A stretch of DNA of 64,000 bases from Bubalus kerabau (GCF_029407905.1 NC_073627.1:157113697-157177696), one strand, 5' to 3'; counted from the first letter of the stretch, positions 1-10,829 are shown. Program-made: numbers and translations. Notes: generated by a model not told the origin, from the letters alone.

Positions 1-272
1 ATTATCACAGTAAATGAAGTAAATCAGGAACACAAAAACCACATGATATCACTTACATGTGAAATCTAAAAAAATGGTATGAATGAACTTATTTATGAAA
101 CAGAAATAGATTCACAGACATAGAAAACAAACTTATGGTTACCCAGGGGGAAAGGTGGGCAAGAGAGATAAATTAGGGGTTTGGAATTAACAGTTGCAAA
201 ATACTATATATAAAATAAACAAGGTTCTACTATATAGAACAGGAGCTATATTCAACATCCTGTAATAGATAG
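1..272 (+). mobile_element. L1 LINE 3'-UTR fragment
   Basis: Plus-strand 3' noncoding end of a cetartiodactyl-type L1. It has the same word order as the 3' end of the L1 at 46.2-46.75 kb: gatatcactta, cttatttatgaaacagaaatag, ttatggttaccca, and a stretch about a tissue of AT-rich text before the end. The coding part lies outside the window or is truncated. No poly(A) tail is seen; the fragment runs into a short AAAATGG tandem. Confidence 0.75.
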
Positions 273-273
273 G

Positions 274-310
274 AAAAATGGAAAATGGAAAATGGAAAAG
301 GAAAAAAAAT
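274..310. repeat. Short AAAATGG-type tandem repeat
   Basis: About four imperfect heptamer units (aaaatgg) followed by an A-rich run. It sits where the poly(A) tail of the preceding L1 would be expected, so it probably grew from that tail. Confidence 0.7.
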
Positions 311-353
311 TGACAAATGTCTCCCTTTTGCATCAGATCCAATTGTCAATCTT

Positions 354-703
354 TTAAAATTTTATTTATTTATTTACTTTTGGCTGCACTGGGTCTTCTT
401 GCTATACGTGGGCTTTCTCTAGTTGCAGAGAATGGAGGCCACTCTAATTACAGTGCCAGTCTTCTTGATGCAGTGGCAGCCTCTTGTTGTGGAGCAGAGG
501 CTCTAGGTCATGTGGGCTTTAGTAGGTGTGGTGTTGGGGCTCAGTAGTTGCGGATCATGGGTTCTAGAGCATAGGCTCAGAAGCTGTGGCTCATGGGCTT
601 ATTTGCCCTGTGGCACGTGGAATCTTCCTAGATCAGGGATCAAACCCGATTCCCCTACATTGGCAGGTGAATTCTTAACCGCTAGACCACCAGGGAAGCC
701 CCA
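354..703 (-). mobile_element. CHR-type tRNA-Glu SINE, full-length form
   Basis: Antisense copy. The left end is the A/T-rich tail (tttatttatttattt) followed by ttggctgcactgggtctt; the right end is the tRNA-like head read backwards (accaccagggaagcccc). The reverse B box lies near 640. The 350-bp length fits the long CHR form rather than the 110-160 bp short form seen elsewhere here. The two small forward frames inside it are chance. Confidence 0.85.
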
Positions 704-1224
704 GTTATAAGTCTTGCAAGAGAACTTTTAACAACTTTGTAGCTTTTCTCTCTTCCCCAGACCACTCTTTTGGTTTTACCTGGATCCCTGTCTGCTGAAT
801 TGCGATTCCCAGAGCTACAGACAAAACCTTCTTTTCAATCTCAATACTGATAGCGTTTGATACCAATCATAACTCTATTTGGCCCTTCTACTGGGATAGG
901 AGCTTGTCTGGGCACGTGTGTTCCTGGCATCTTAGTCCTGTATTCATCCAGATTTGTGGAAGAAATGAATGAATAGTTTTCGTTCTTGAGCGTCTAAGAA
1001 TTTTTTTTTAACAGCATCCTGTTCTGCTTATTTATTAATATGTAATATGTCGATTAGCTTATTTACTCTCTCTGTAGGATGCTTTTTCTTTTCTACATCT
1101 AAAGTGCTTATAATTTTGTCAACAAAGTTAGGCCTCGAAGAGGTAAAATAAAAGAGACTCATACCCTCCAGTGGTGGGGAGGGGCATCACCAAACATCAC
1201 AACAAAGTCTGTCTCCAGTCTTGA
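704..1224. other. Unassigned unique sequence
   Basis: No repeat, ORF or RNA recognised. It is A/T-rich on the right side with a T8 run near 1003. Confidence 0.5.
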
Positions 1225-1402
1225 AAGTGAAAGTGAAAGTCACTCAGTGTCCCACTCTTTGTGATCCAGGCCATTCTGCAGGCCAGAATACTAGAGTGGG
1301 TAGCCTTTCCCTCTCCAGGGAATCTTCCCAACCCAGAGATCGAACCCAGGTCTCCCATACTGCAGGCAGATTCTTTACCAACTGAGCTATCAGGGAAGCC
1401 CC
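1225..1402 (-). mobile_element. Bov-tA SINE, antisense
   Basis: Starts with GAAAGT repeats (body 3' side) and ends in the reversed tRNA-Glu-like head: gatcgaacccaggtctcc is the reversed B box and gagctatcagggaagcc the reversed A-box end. About 180 bp, slightly short of the usual 200-210. No clear target duplication. Confidence 0.85.
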
Positions 1403-2055
1403 AGATTGGTAGTTTTAAAAAAAAATAATAATAATTAACTACAGTCCAGAAAGCTTTAAAAAAAATTCTCTTCAAGTTTAATAATTAATAGTTTGTTTAT
1501 ATAAAATTACAGTGGCATTTTTGTCATATCTTAGTAAGTTTTTTCTTCAAAAAGGATAAAATATGAAAATATTTTTCAATGTTAAAGAAAAAGATATTGA
1601 AAAATGGTTAACTTAACTGGATTCTAAACCTTATTCTAAAATTATTATGGTTAAAAGTGTGATTTTTTTTCTTTTTTAAACTGACTGGAGTATAGTTAAT
1701 TTACAATGTTGTGTTAGATTCAGATGTGCAGCCAAGTGAATCTATTATATATATACATACCCACTCATTTTTTAGATTTTTTTTCACATATAGGCCATTA
1801 CAGGGCACTGAGTAGAGCTCCCTGTGCTATACAGTAGGTTCTTATTAGTGGTCTGTTTTATATTGTAGCATGTATATATCAATCCCAATCTCCTAATTTA
1901 CACCTTCCCCCCAGTCCCCTGGTAAATCTGTTTGTTTTCTGTATCTGTGACTCTATTTGTTTTGTAAATAAGTTCATTTGTACCCTTTTTTAGAGTCCAT
2001 ATATAAGTGATATCACATATTTGTCTTTGATTTAGTTCACTCAGTATGGCAATCC

Positions 2056-2260
2056 CTGTGCATGCTAAATCGCTTCAGTCATATCCAGCTCTTTTCGACT
2101 CCATGCGCTATAGTCCTCTGGGCTCCTCTGTTCATGGAATTCTCTAGACAAGAATACTGGTGTGTGTTGCCATTTCCTTCTCCAGGGGATCTTCCCAACT
2201 CAGGGTTCGAACCTGCATCTCTTACGTCTCCTCTTTACCACCAGCGCCACCTGAGAAGCA
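2056..2260 (-). mobile_element. Bov-tA SINE inside L1
   Basis: Antisense Bov-tA (gcatgctaaatcgcttcagtc at the left, accaccagcgccacctgagaagc at the right), inserted in the antisense L1 above and therefore younger than it. Confidence 0.85.
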
Positions 2261-2282
2261 TGTGTCTGCAAATGGATTTTTG

Positions 2283-2413
2283 TTTGTTTGATTTTTTTTT
2301 GGACATACTTCAAGGCATGTGGAATCTTAGCTCCCCTATCAGGAATAAAAAACGCTCATCCTCTGCAATAGAAGGTGGAGTCTTAGTCACTGGACTGCTG
2401 GGAAAGTTGCCTA
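2283..2413 (-). mobile_element. Short CHR-type SINE inside L1
   Basis: Antisense short tRNA-derived SINE: T-rich tail, then caaggcatgtggaatcttag, and tcttagtcactggactgctggg at the reversed head. It lies between two adjoining parts of the same L1. Confidence 0.7.
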
Positions 2414-2570
2414 CCCATACCTCTGCTGACGGACATTTAAGTTGCTTCCATGTCCTGGCTATTGTAAATGGTGTTGCAGTGAACATGGAGTGCATATATT
2501 TTTTGAATTTTGGTTCTCTCTGAGTATATGCCTAGGAGTGGGATTGCTGTGTCATATAGTAGTTCTAAAA

Positions 2571-3087
2571 AGTGTAATATTGATTCAGTCCCAGAGTTAA
2601 ATGTTTTTTGCTGCATTCTAGCCTTGTGACTCAAGCTTGTCCTTCACATCACATTCTTTCCTTGTTGCATTGTGTTTCTTTGTTTATTTCTACCTGTTTC
2701 ACAATGATTTCTCCCCCTCCCCTTTACTGTTATCATTGTGCACTTTGTCTACTATTTTACAGTTGTTGCTTTTGATTTTTTCTTTGATTTTTCTTTGATT
2801 TTTTCATTTTTCAAATGCTGTTTACTTCCAAGTCATAAATCTCTACATATATTTTTTTCCTTTCATCTCAGTGCAGTCTTCTAATTTTCTGATATCACAG
2901 CTTCTTTTAATAGATTTTATTTTTAGAAAACTTGTCTTTATACACACAGCCCACTCTTATGTTTTTATTTATTTTTATTTGTTATGTTTTTAATCTTGCA
3001 TCAGTGGTATTGCATCATGCTGATATGTGTAGTTCAGTGCAAGTTTTTATATTGTGTAATGTTCTTTGTATGATCAATGTATTAGTC
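2571..3087. other. Unassigned T-rich sequence
   Basis: Contains three near-identical TTTGATTTTTC words at about 2768-2806 and a TTTTTATTTATT stretch near 2960. No coding frame of note and no family recognised. Confidence 0.5.
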
Positions 3088-3166
3088 TTTTAAAAATTTA
3101 TTTTATTGAAGTATAGTTGATTTATAATGTGTTAGTTTCTGGTGTTCAGCATAGTGTATATATATA

Positions 3167-3199
<33 letters not shown>

Positions 3200-3372
3200 T
3201 ATATATATTCTTTTTCACATTCTTTTCCATTATGGTTTATCACAGGACATTGAATATGGTTCCCTGTGTTATACAGTAGGACCTGGTTGTTTATCCATCG
3301 TATATATAATAGTTTGCACAGCAAATACATTAGTTTTTAGTCCTCTTTTCCATTGGTAATATTTAGGCTATT
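3088..3372 (-). mobile_element. L1 3'-end fragment, antisense
   Basis: Antisense L1 3' UTR (attgaagtatagttgatttataatg; cctgtgttatacagtaggac). A compound microsatellite has expanded inside it. Confidence 0.8.
3158..3208. repeat. Compound microsatellite (TA)n(TC)n(AC)n(TA)n
   Basis: TATATATATA, then about nine TC units, about nine AC/CA units, then TATATATA. It lies in the antisense L1 where the reference text reads as a plain TATA-rich run. Confidence 0.9.
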
Positions 3373-3867
3373 CCCGTTTATTTTGCTTCCACAAACATCA
3401 CCACATAAGCTCCCTATATGTTCTATGTTGAGCCAAAGCTTCCCAACCTTCCCACGTCACATCACACACCGGACACAGCCCTACTGGTGTGGCAGATTGG
3501 AATCAGCACAGGATGGCACTGCTCCTGCAGAACGTGCTGATGACAGCAATCCTGACTGCCCCTGCCCCGCTCAGCCATCAGGGGACACCTCAGAACAGGT
3601 CCAAACCCCATACATCTGCATTCACCTTGGGGCACATCATATGCTCGGATATGGAAGCGCTGCACAGGAGGACAGACTCAAAAGGGAAATTACTGGGTGG
3701 GGGAACAGTCAGCTCCAGGAATTACTGGAGTAATTCAAGTAACTTGTAATTCAAGTCACTCTTCAAAGTGGTGTTATTCTCAATGCCACTTTCAGTCTCA
3801 AGACTGTGTCTTTCCTCAGCTCTTGGAAATGTTTCAACTGTTTGATAATTTTCTAACCTTTACTTTA
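3373..3867. other. Unassigned sequence with overlapping small ORFs
   Basis: Moderately GC-rich for the window. Open frames of 126, 86 and 67 codons overlap on both strands around 3353-3750; none resembles a known protein and they overlap one another in different frames, as expected by chance. Confidence 0.4.
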
Positions 3868-4005
3868 TGTTCTCTTTCTTTCTTTCTCTCCCCTCCTCTT
3901 TTCCTCCTCCTCCTTCTCTTCATCTTCTTTCTTCTCTTTCTATCTGTCTCCCTCTCTATTTTTCTCCTTCTCTGTTTCTGCATGTTTCTCTCTCTCTCTG
4001 AATTT
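3868..4005. repeat. CT-rich low-complexity tract
   Basis: Polypyrimidine run of CTTT, CCTCCT and CTCTCT words for about 140 bp. It could form a mirror-repeat triplex; no other role can be read. Confidence 0.85.
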
Positions 4006-4278
4006 CCTAATAGTTAGGCACTATATCTGGATTAATCCTGGTTTAATAATCTATCTCTGACTGTTTCTGTCATATTTTCTGTCTCCTCTTTCTCTCTGTA
4101 GTCTCTGAAATGTCCTAAACATTATTTTCCATCTATGTCAATTATTTTATATTTCGTGAAACATAATTTTAATTTCCAGAGGCTTTTGTTGTGGGTATGT
4201 TCACGACTCATTTTTCATTGTGCCATTCTCTTGTTCTATGGATGCAATATTTTCTAAAACATCTCTGAGGATACTGAT

Positions 4279-4483
4279 TATGCTTAATCGCTGCTGTGTC
4301 TGACTCTTTTCGACCCCATTGACGGTAGCCCTCTAGGCTCCTCTGTCCATGGGATTCTTCAGGCAAGAAAACTGGAGTGGGTAGCCATTCCCTTCTCTAG
4401 AGGATCTTCCCAACCCAGGGATCAAACCCAGGTATCCTGCCTTGCAGGGGGATTCTTTCCTGCCTGAGCCACCAAGAAAGCTC
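4279..4483 (-). mobile_element. Bov-tA SINE with 12-bp target duplication
   Basis: Antisense Bov-tA of 205 bp. GAGGATACTGAT occurs at 4267-4278 and again, unchanged, at 4484-4495, so both ends are exact. The perfect duplication suggests a fairly young insertion. Confidence 0.95.
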
Positions 4484-4495
4484 GAGGATACTGAT

Positions 4496-5542
4496 CAAAG
4501 AGGTTTTCTGTTACATTCTGTGTTTTATACTCTCTTGTTCTCTGAATTCCCTCTGCTTCTTCCGAGGTAAGTTTCTGTCTCTGCCTTTCTGTCTCTCTTT
4601 AGAATCCTGGTTGCTTTCTTTCACGCTACAAGTTTTCTCTCATCTCCAAAGAACCCCTAAAGGCTGATGTAAACCCCAGGACTGGAGCAGGGACTGCTGA
4701 CTTGAACTGTCCTCAGCAGGATTGGGCAGAGAAGCACCTGAGGCTGTTAGGGCTCTGCTTCCCTCTCCTCTACAGCCACATTCCAGCAGGAGTAGCCTGT
4801 ACTCTGGGTCTGCACACCAGCTGCCCAATTCCTTCCGTAACTGGGCGCATTCCTCTGTGCCCAGGGCAGAGAGTTCTGGCAGCTCTGTGCACAGACTGGG
4901 ATGGAGCAGAGGAATGCTGACCATCCTGTACACAGATCTTCAGACAGTGCTTGGTTTTCAGCCCCATTCTTCTCTCTTGCCCCTGAGTGTCAAGCCCTGG
5001 GCCTGTTACAAATTCTGCAGGCAGAGCAGTGTCTTCCACATTTCCCCGTCCCCACCCCAAGCTGTGGCTCCTCATCTCGTTGTGGTTTCCTCTGGGCTGT
5101 GGTTTCCTTTGCTATTTCCTCCATCAACGCTCTTCTGTCTTCATTCAGCGTTCCAGAAATGAGCTGTGAGCTCTTGTCTGTGTGCACCCATCTGTCAGCA
5201 TCACTCATGCTATCAGTGTTTGCTGTCTGGTGTTTATTGACACCTGTCCTTTCGCCTTAACTTCTGAGCTCATTACTGCCTAGATGTGGCTCCCAGCCCA
5301 CACCAAAGCCAGTTCAAAGATCCAAGGACATCAGTGATCCTGGGTGAACCTCAAGGCTCTGAAGCCATTGCTAGCTCCAAATGCACACATTCAGCATGTT
5401 TGAATGGTTTGGGACATTTGAATGATGATGGAATGGGTATAAGTTTGAGGCAAGAAGAGAAAGGTTTTGATCTGAATATCGGGTAAAAATTTACTGAGAT
5501 GGAGGAGAGGAAACAGAAAAGAATAAGCGCAGACTCAAGGGT
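4496..5542. other. Unassigned kilobase of mixed composition
   Basis: GC-richer than its surroundings, with several frames of 60-146 codons on both strands between 4640 and 5260. None is recognisable, the frames overlap, and no splice-bounded exon is convincing. An old unrecognised repeat or unique DNA. Confidence 0.4.
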
Positions 5543-5939
5543 ACATCTCTAAGTTCAGTTCAGTTCAGTTGCTCAGTTGTGTCTGACCCCATGGAGTAAA
5601 GCATGCCAGGCCTCCCTGTCCATCACTAACTCCCGGAGTTTACTCAAACTCATGCCCATTGAGTCAGTGATGCCATCCAACCATCTCATCTTCTGTTGAC
5701 CCTTTCTCCTCCTGCCTTCAACCTTGCCCAGCAACAGGGTCCATTCAAATGAGTCAGCTCTTCACATCAGGTGGCCAAAGTATTGGAGTTTCAACTTCAA
5801 CATAGTCCTTCCAATGAATATTCAGGACTGACTTCCGTTATGATGGACTGCTTGGATCTCCATGCAGTCCAAGGGGCTCTCAAGAGTCTTTTCCAACACC
5901 ACAGTTCAAGAGCATCAATTCTTCGGCATTCAGCTTTCT

Positions 5940-6395
5940 TTATATCCAACTCTTACATCCATATGTGACTACTGGAAAAACCATAACTTTGACTAGACGA
6001 ACCTTTGCTGGCAAAGTAATGTCTCTGCTTTTTAATATGCTGTCTAGGATGGTCATAACTTTTCTTCCAAGGAGTAAGCATCTTTTAATTTCATGGCTGC
6101 AATCACCATCTGCAGATATTTTGAAGCTCCAAAAAATAAAGTCTGCCACTGTTTCCACTGTTTCTTCATCTATTTGCCATAAAGTGATGGGACTGGATGC
6201 CATGATCTTTGTTTTCTGAATGTTGAGCTTTAAGCCAACTTTTTCACTCTCCTCTTTCACTTTCATTAAGAGGCTCTTTAGTTCTTCTTCACTTTTTGCC
6301 ATAAGGGTGGTGTCATTTGCATATCTGAGGTTATTGATATTTCTCCGGGCAATCTTGATTCTAGCCTGTGCTTCCTCCAACCCAGCATTTCTCAT
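5940..6395 (-). pseudogene. BovB RT fragment with altered YADD box
   Basis: Open frame of 151 codons starting with the region just after the QG motif. The catalytic YADD box reads YAND (codons at 6312-6323), with the first of the paired aspartates lost. RTs need both aspartates for metal binding, so this copy is catalytically dead even apart from its frame breaks. After it come the thumb-like region and C-terminal part, truncated by a frame change near 5940. Confidence 0.85.
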
Positions 6396-6398
6396 GAT

Positions 6399-6671
6399 TT
6401 ACTCTGCATATAAGTTAAATAAGCAGGGTGACAATATACAGCCTTGACGAACTCCTTTTCCTATTTGGAACCAGTCTGTTATTCCATGTCCAGTTCTAAC
6501 TGTTGCTTCCTGACCTGCATACAGATTTCTCAAGAGGCAGGTCAAGTGGTCTGGTATTCCCATCTCTTTCAGAATTTTCCACGGTTTACTGTGATCCACA
6601 CAGTCAAAGGCTTTGGCATAGTCAATAAAACAGAAATCGATGTTTATGTGGAACTCTCTTGCTTTTTCCAT
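6399..6671 (-). pseudogene. BovB RT fragment with box A and QG motif
   Basis: Ninety codons of reverse transcriptase: FIDYAKAFDCVDH carries the first catalytic aspartate, and VRQGCILSPCLFN is the conserved QG..LSP..LF motif near the end. The following part (5940-6395) is separated by a stop at about 6396. Confidence 0.85.
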
Positions 6672-6902
6672 GATCCAGCGGATGCTGGCAATTTGATCTC
6701 TGGTTCCTCTGCCTTTTCTAAAACCAGCTTAAACATCTGGAAGTTCACTGTTCATGTATTGCTGAAGCCTGGCTTGGAGAATTTTGAGCATTACTTTGCT
6801 AGCATGTGAGATGAGTGCAATTGTGTGGTAGTTTGAGCATTCTTTGGCATTGCCTTTCTTATGGATTGGAATGAAAACTGACCTTTTCCAGTCCTGTGGC
6901 CA

Positions 6903-7358
6903 CTACTGAGTTTTCCAAATTTGCTGACATATTGAGTGCAGCACTTTCACAGCATCATCTTTTAGGATTTGAAATAGCTCAACTGGAATTCCATCACCTC
7001 TACTAGTTTTGTTCATAGTGATGCTTCCTAAGGCCCGCTTGACTTCACATTCCAGGATGTCTGGCTCTAGGTGAGTGATCACACCATCATGATTATCTGG
7101 GTTGTGAAGATCTTTTTTGTACAGTTCTTCTGTGTATTCTTGCCACTTCTTCTTAATATCTTCTGCTTCTGTTAGGTCCGTACCATTTCTGTCCTTTATC
7201 GAGCCCATCTTTGCATGAAATGTTCCCTTGGTATCTCTAATTTTCTTGAAGACATCTCTAGTCTTTCCTATTCTATTGTTTTCCTCTATTTTTTTGCATT
7301 GATCACTGAGGAAGACTTTCTTATCTCTCCTTGCTATTCTTTGGAACTCTGCATTCAA
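6903..7358 (-). pseudogene. BovB ORF2 relic: linker between endonuclease and RT
   Basis: Open frame of 151 codons on the minus strand of the inverted-5' BovB. It has the basic linker (NAEFQRIARRDKKVFLSDQ), then the start of the RT region (SITMNKTSRGDGIPVELF). It ends before the first RT catalytic motif; the next part is in another frame at 6399-6671. The ATG is internal to the original ORF and is not a real start. Confidence 0.8.
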
Positions 7359-8504
7359 ATGGGTATATCATTCTTTTCTCCTTTCCTTTTTTCAATTTAA
7401 GTCTGAATTTGGTAATGAGGAGTTCATGATCTGAGTCACAGTCAGCTCCCAGTCTTGTCTTTGCTAAGTGTATAAAGCTTCTCTATCTTTGGCTGCAAAG
7501 AATATAATCTATCTGATTTTGGTGTTGACCATCTGGTAATATCCATGTGTAGAGTCTTCTCTTGTGTTGTTGGAAGAGTGTTTGCTATGACCAGTGTGTT
7601 CTCTTGGCAAAACTGTATTAGCCTTTGTCCTGCTTCATTCTGTACTCCAAGGCCAAATTTGCCTGTTAATCCAGGTGTTTCTTGACTTACTACTTTTGCA
7701 TTCCAGTCCCCTATAATGAAAAGGACATCTTTTTAAGGTGTTAGTTCTAGAAGGTCTTGTAGGTCTTTACAGAACTGTTCAACTTCAGATTCTTCAGCAT
7801 TACTGCCCGGGGCATAGACTTGGATTACCATGATGTTGAATGGTTTGCCTTGGAAACAAACAGATCATTCTGTCATTTTTGAGACTGCGTCCACGTACTG
7901 CGTTTTGGACTCTTTTGTTGACCATAATGGCTACTCCATTTTTTCTAAGGAATTCTTGCGCACAGCAGTAGATAAAATGGTCATCTGAGAAAATGTCATT
8001 TGTCATCTGACAAAACGTGGTCCACTGGAGAAGGGAATGGTGAACCACTGCAGTATTCTTGCCTTGAGAACCCCATGAACAGTATGAAAAGGCAAAAAGA
8101 TAGGACACTGAGAGACGAACTCCGCAGGTCTGCAGGTGCCCAATATGCTACTGGAGATCAGTGGAGAAATAACTCCAGAAAGAATGAACAATGGAGCCAA
8201 AGCAAAAACAACACTCAGCTGTGGATGTGACTGGGTGATGGAAGCAAGGTCTGATGCTGTAAAGAGCAATATTGTATAGGAACCTGGAATGTTAGGTCCA
8301 TGAATCAAGGCAAATTGGAAGTGATCAAACAGGAAATGGCAAGAGTGAACGTCGACTTTTTAAGAATCCGCGAACTAAAATGGACTGGAATGGGTGAATT
8401 TAACTCAGATGACCATTATATCTACTACTATGAGCAAGAATCCCTTAGAAGAAATGGAATAGCCATCATAGTCAACAAAACAGTCAGAAATGCAGAACAT
8501 CTCT

Positions 8505-8775
8505 CAGTATATTATATTTGAGAAGCTTCTAATCATTACAGGGGTTCAGAATATGTCACCTCAAGATACGCCACTCTGGAATATTGATGATTCTGAATCG
8601 AAGGTACTTGAGAAACAGCGGTTGCAAGAAGGACACCCCGAACTTCCTTTTTCCACTTGAAAGCAGGAGATAAATCTCCTCTGTGAAAAGTTCCCTCCCT
8701 GTACCAAGAGGGTAGAGGGCATTGTTATTATTGTTTCCTTGTCTAAAAGGCTTTGACTTCCTTGGGTCCCATATA
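8505..8775 (+). mobile_element. LTR fragment of the TGTCAGGGAG family
   Basis: Matches the LTR segment at 25.45-25.7 kb in several blocks: gttcagaatatgtcacctc, gaaagcaggagataaatctc, gttccctccctgtacc, and gaaggtactt. Only the U3-like part is present. The inverted BovB lies just upstream, so part of the LTR may lie on its far side. Retroviral class not assigned. Confidence 0.5.
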
Positions 8776-9262
8776 TTTTTTAATTATTTCTTTTTAATTG
8801 AAGGATAATTGCTTTACAGTATTGTATTGGCTTCTGCCATACATCAACATGAATTAGTCGCAGGTATACATATGTCCACTCCCTCCTGAACTCTCCTCCC
8901 ACCTCTCACCCCATCCCACCCCTCTAGGCTGTCACAGAGCCCTGGTTTGAGTTCCCTGAGTCACAGCAAATTCCCACTGTGTCTACTTTACATAGGGCAG
9001 TGTGTTGCTTCCACACTACTCTCTTGATTCTTCCCAACCTCTCCTTCCCCTGCTGTGTCCGCAAGTCTGCTCTCTGTATTTGCATCTCCACCGCTGCCTT
9101 GCAAATAGGTTCATCAGTACCATCTTTCTAGATTCCATATATATGCCTTAATATACGATACTTGTTTTTCATTTTCTGACTTACTTCACTCTGTATAATA
9201 GGCTCCAGTTTCATCCACCTCATTAGAACTGAGTCCCATATTTTCATGGACTTCTGTACATA
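8776..9262 (-). mobile_element. L1 3' end, antisense
   Basis: Antisense L1 3' UTR: ttgaaggataattgctttacag, catcccacccctctaggctgtcacagag, then ttacttcactctgtataataggctcc. About 490 bp with no inserted SINE. Confidence 0.85.
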
Positions 9263-10096
9263 CAAAATTAAATTTGCTTTTCTCCCATTAACCTGTTTTA
9301 TGTAAATTTAACTACTAGACTAGCCACCTGGAAGAGAAGAAGAGAAGAGCTTTCCTCCCCTATAATACAAACAATTGCTTGGCAGCTCCTTTAAGTTCCT
9401 GCTTGGTTTAGCACGGTTCAGAGAACTTTCAGCTGAGAACCAGAACTCCTTGCACAAGGAAAATTTTGAGCTTACTGCAAGTGGTATTTATCTACCATCA
9501 ACATTTTATACAGCATTAGAAATCATCCAAAGAAATATAGCAACTTATTTGTAAAACTTGATTTCATTCATCATGTAATTGAATATTTGTACTGAGAGAG
9601 CTAGGTCAAAAGTTCTGATTTTTCTCAGCGTATAAGGCATGATTATATATTTAAAGTGCTTCTTTGGGCAGGTTTGTTTTTCTGCATTTAATAACCCGTC
9701 TGCGATTTCTTTGTCTAATCCAGTAATTCCCTGAAGTGCAAGGGAAGACAGAAATTCCTCAGGGTAGGCATCCAATGTTTTATGTTTGGTCAAAGTCGGG
9801 GATTAACTCAGCATGGTATAAATAATAAGTAATGACAAGCTAAGGCAAGTTTCACAATAAGTACTTTGTTTGGCAAAAGAAATTTAATAGACTTTAAAGA
9901 CTGGAACCCAAGCTAGAGTGAGTAATTTAACATGAGTAAATATATGTGAATCAAAGATATAAACTCTGTCCTCCTGAGGTGTTTGTTTAAAAATCATGTT
10001 GCTGTATTTCTTTAATAGTTACTAATACTTAAAAGTTTGGCAACTTCTCATAAACATCCAAATTTTAAAAACCATGTAACATTGGATAGATGTAGT
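9263..10096. other. Unassigned AT-rich sequence with one minus-strand frame
   Basis: No repeat recognised. A minus-strand frame of 82 codons at 9545-9793 opens four codons after a stop with TTG rather than ATG, has an even amino-acid mix and ends in TAA. It resembles no protein I know. It could be an eroded exon or chance. Confidence 0.35.
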
Positions 10097-10106
10097 CCAG
10101 GTTGTC

Positions 10107-10329
10107 AGGCTTCCCAGGTGGCACTAGTGGTAAAGCCCCTGCCAGTGCAGGAGGCTTAAGACACATGGGTTCAATCCCTGGATTGGGAAGATCCCCTGGA
10201 GGAGGGCATGGCAACCCACTCCAGTATTCTTGCCTAGAGAATCCCTCGGACAGAGGAGCCTCGTGGGCTACAGTCCACGGGGTCACAAAGAGTCAGACAT
10301 GACTGAAGCAACTTAGCATGCACACAATC
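10107..10329 (+). mobile_element. Bov-tA SINE with target duplication
   Basis: Sense Bov-tA: ggcttcccaggtggc head, B box ggttcaatccc near 10169, body to gacatgactgaagcaactt. CAGGTTGTC at 10098-10106 and CGGTTGTC-type copy at 10330-10338 differ at one base. Confidence 0.9.
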
Positions 10330-10659
10330 CCGGTTGTCTAGGGCCTGTTACCCTGTCTGTACTCATGGGATTGACCCCACCTGCTTTGGATACTCTCTTC
10401 CCCACTTTATTCTGGTTTAGGAGGATTGCAAAGAAAAGGGGATTGACTATTAAAAGCTTCCAAGAAAAGACAGAGAAACCAGTAGAATTCAGGCTTGAAT
10501 TAAACCAGCAAGAGAAATTCACTCAGCAAGAGAGACTGAAAACATGACGAAAAGGCAATAAAAGTACGCATGTTATTTCAGACCCTGAATACTAGTTGGA
10601 ATGCAAAATATGCCATATACTTTCTTACAAAGTGAGTAGTTCTCCTCAGAAATATCGTG

Positions 10660-10790
10660 TTAACTCAATTCAATAAGAAGTTTTTCAACATCTATTTTAT
10701 GCCTAAAACCAAGTTGGGCCCTGAGGATGCCAAAATCAGGAAGTCCATCTCTGCCTCAAGGAAATCACAAACTAAAAGAGAAGACTGCTG
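10660..10790. mobile_element. Possible MIR/L2-like ancient fragment
   Basis: Reads as a diverged copy of the mammalian-wide text 'ttattgagcacctac..tgccaggc..tgtgctagg..gagga..ccctgcctcaaggagctcacagtcta': here ttggg ccctgagga and ctctgcctcaaggaaatcacaaacta. Recognised by eye only. Confidence 0.4.
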
Positions 10791-10829
10791 CTGCTGCTAT
10801 ATAAATGCATAAAAATCAGTGGATTTACA

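Larger units (their letters stand above)
1664..2570 (-). mobile_element. L1 3' end, antisense, split by two SINEs
   Basis: Antisense 3' UTR of a cetartiodactyl L1 (tggagtatagttaatttacaatgttg; cattacagggcactgagtagag), continuing after the SINEs as ggacatttaagttgcttccatg and ctgagtatatgcctaggagtggg. The Bov-tA interrupts the text between the words tcactcagtatgg and gtctgcaaatgg, which are adjacent in intact L1s. No L1 coding capacity remains. Confidence 0.85.
5551..8496 (-). mobile_element. BovB LINE with inverted 5' segment
   Basis: RTE-clade retrotransposon with APE-type endonuclease and reverse transcriptase, inserted by target-primed reverse transcription. The minus-strand body runs from the 3' tail (AGTTCAGTTCAG at 5552) up to about 7989. 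From about 8003 to 8496 the text is BovB 5' sequence in the opposite, plus, orientation. ACATCTCT occurs at 5543-5550 and at 8497-8504, directly outside both outer ends, so the whole structure is one insertion. The inverted segment and the body share about 92 bp (7898-7989 and 8404-8495). About 14 bp of filler lies at the inner junction. This is the geometry of twin priming. Frames are broken by many changes, so it cannot be active. Confidence 0.9.

Noticed and set aside
3868..4005. CT-rich tract considered as a promoter or splice-related element
   Set aside because: No adjoining exon or start site; simple low-complexity DNA explains it.
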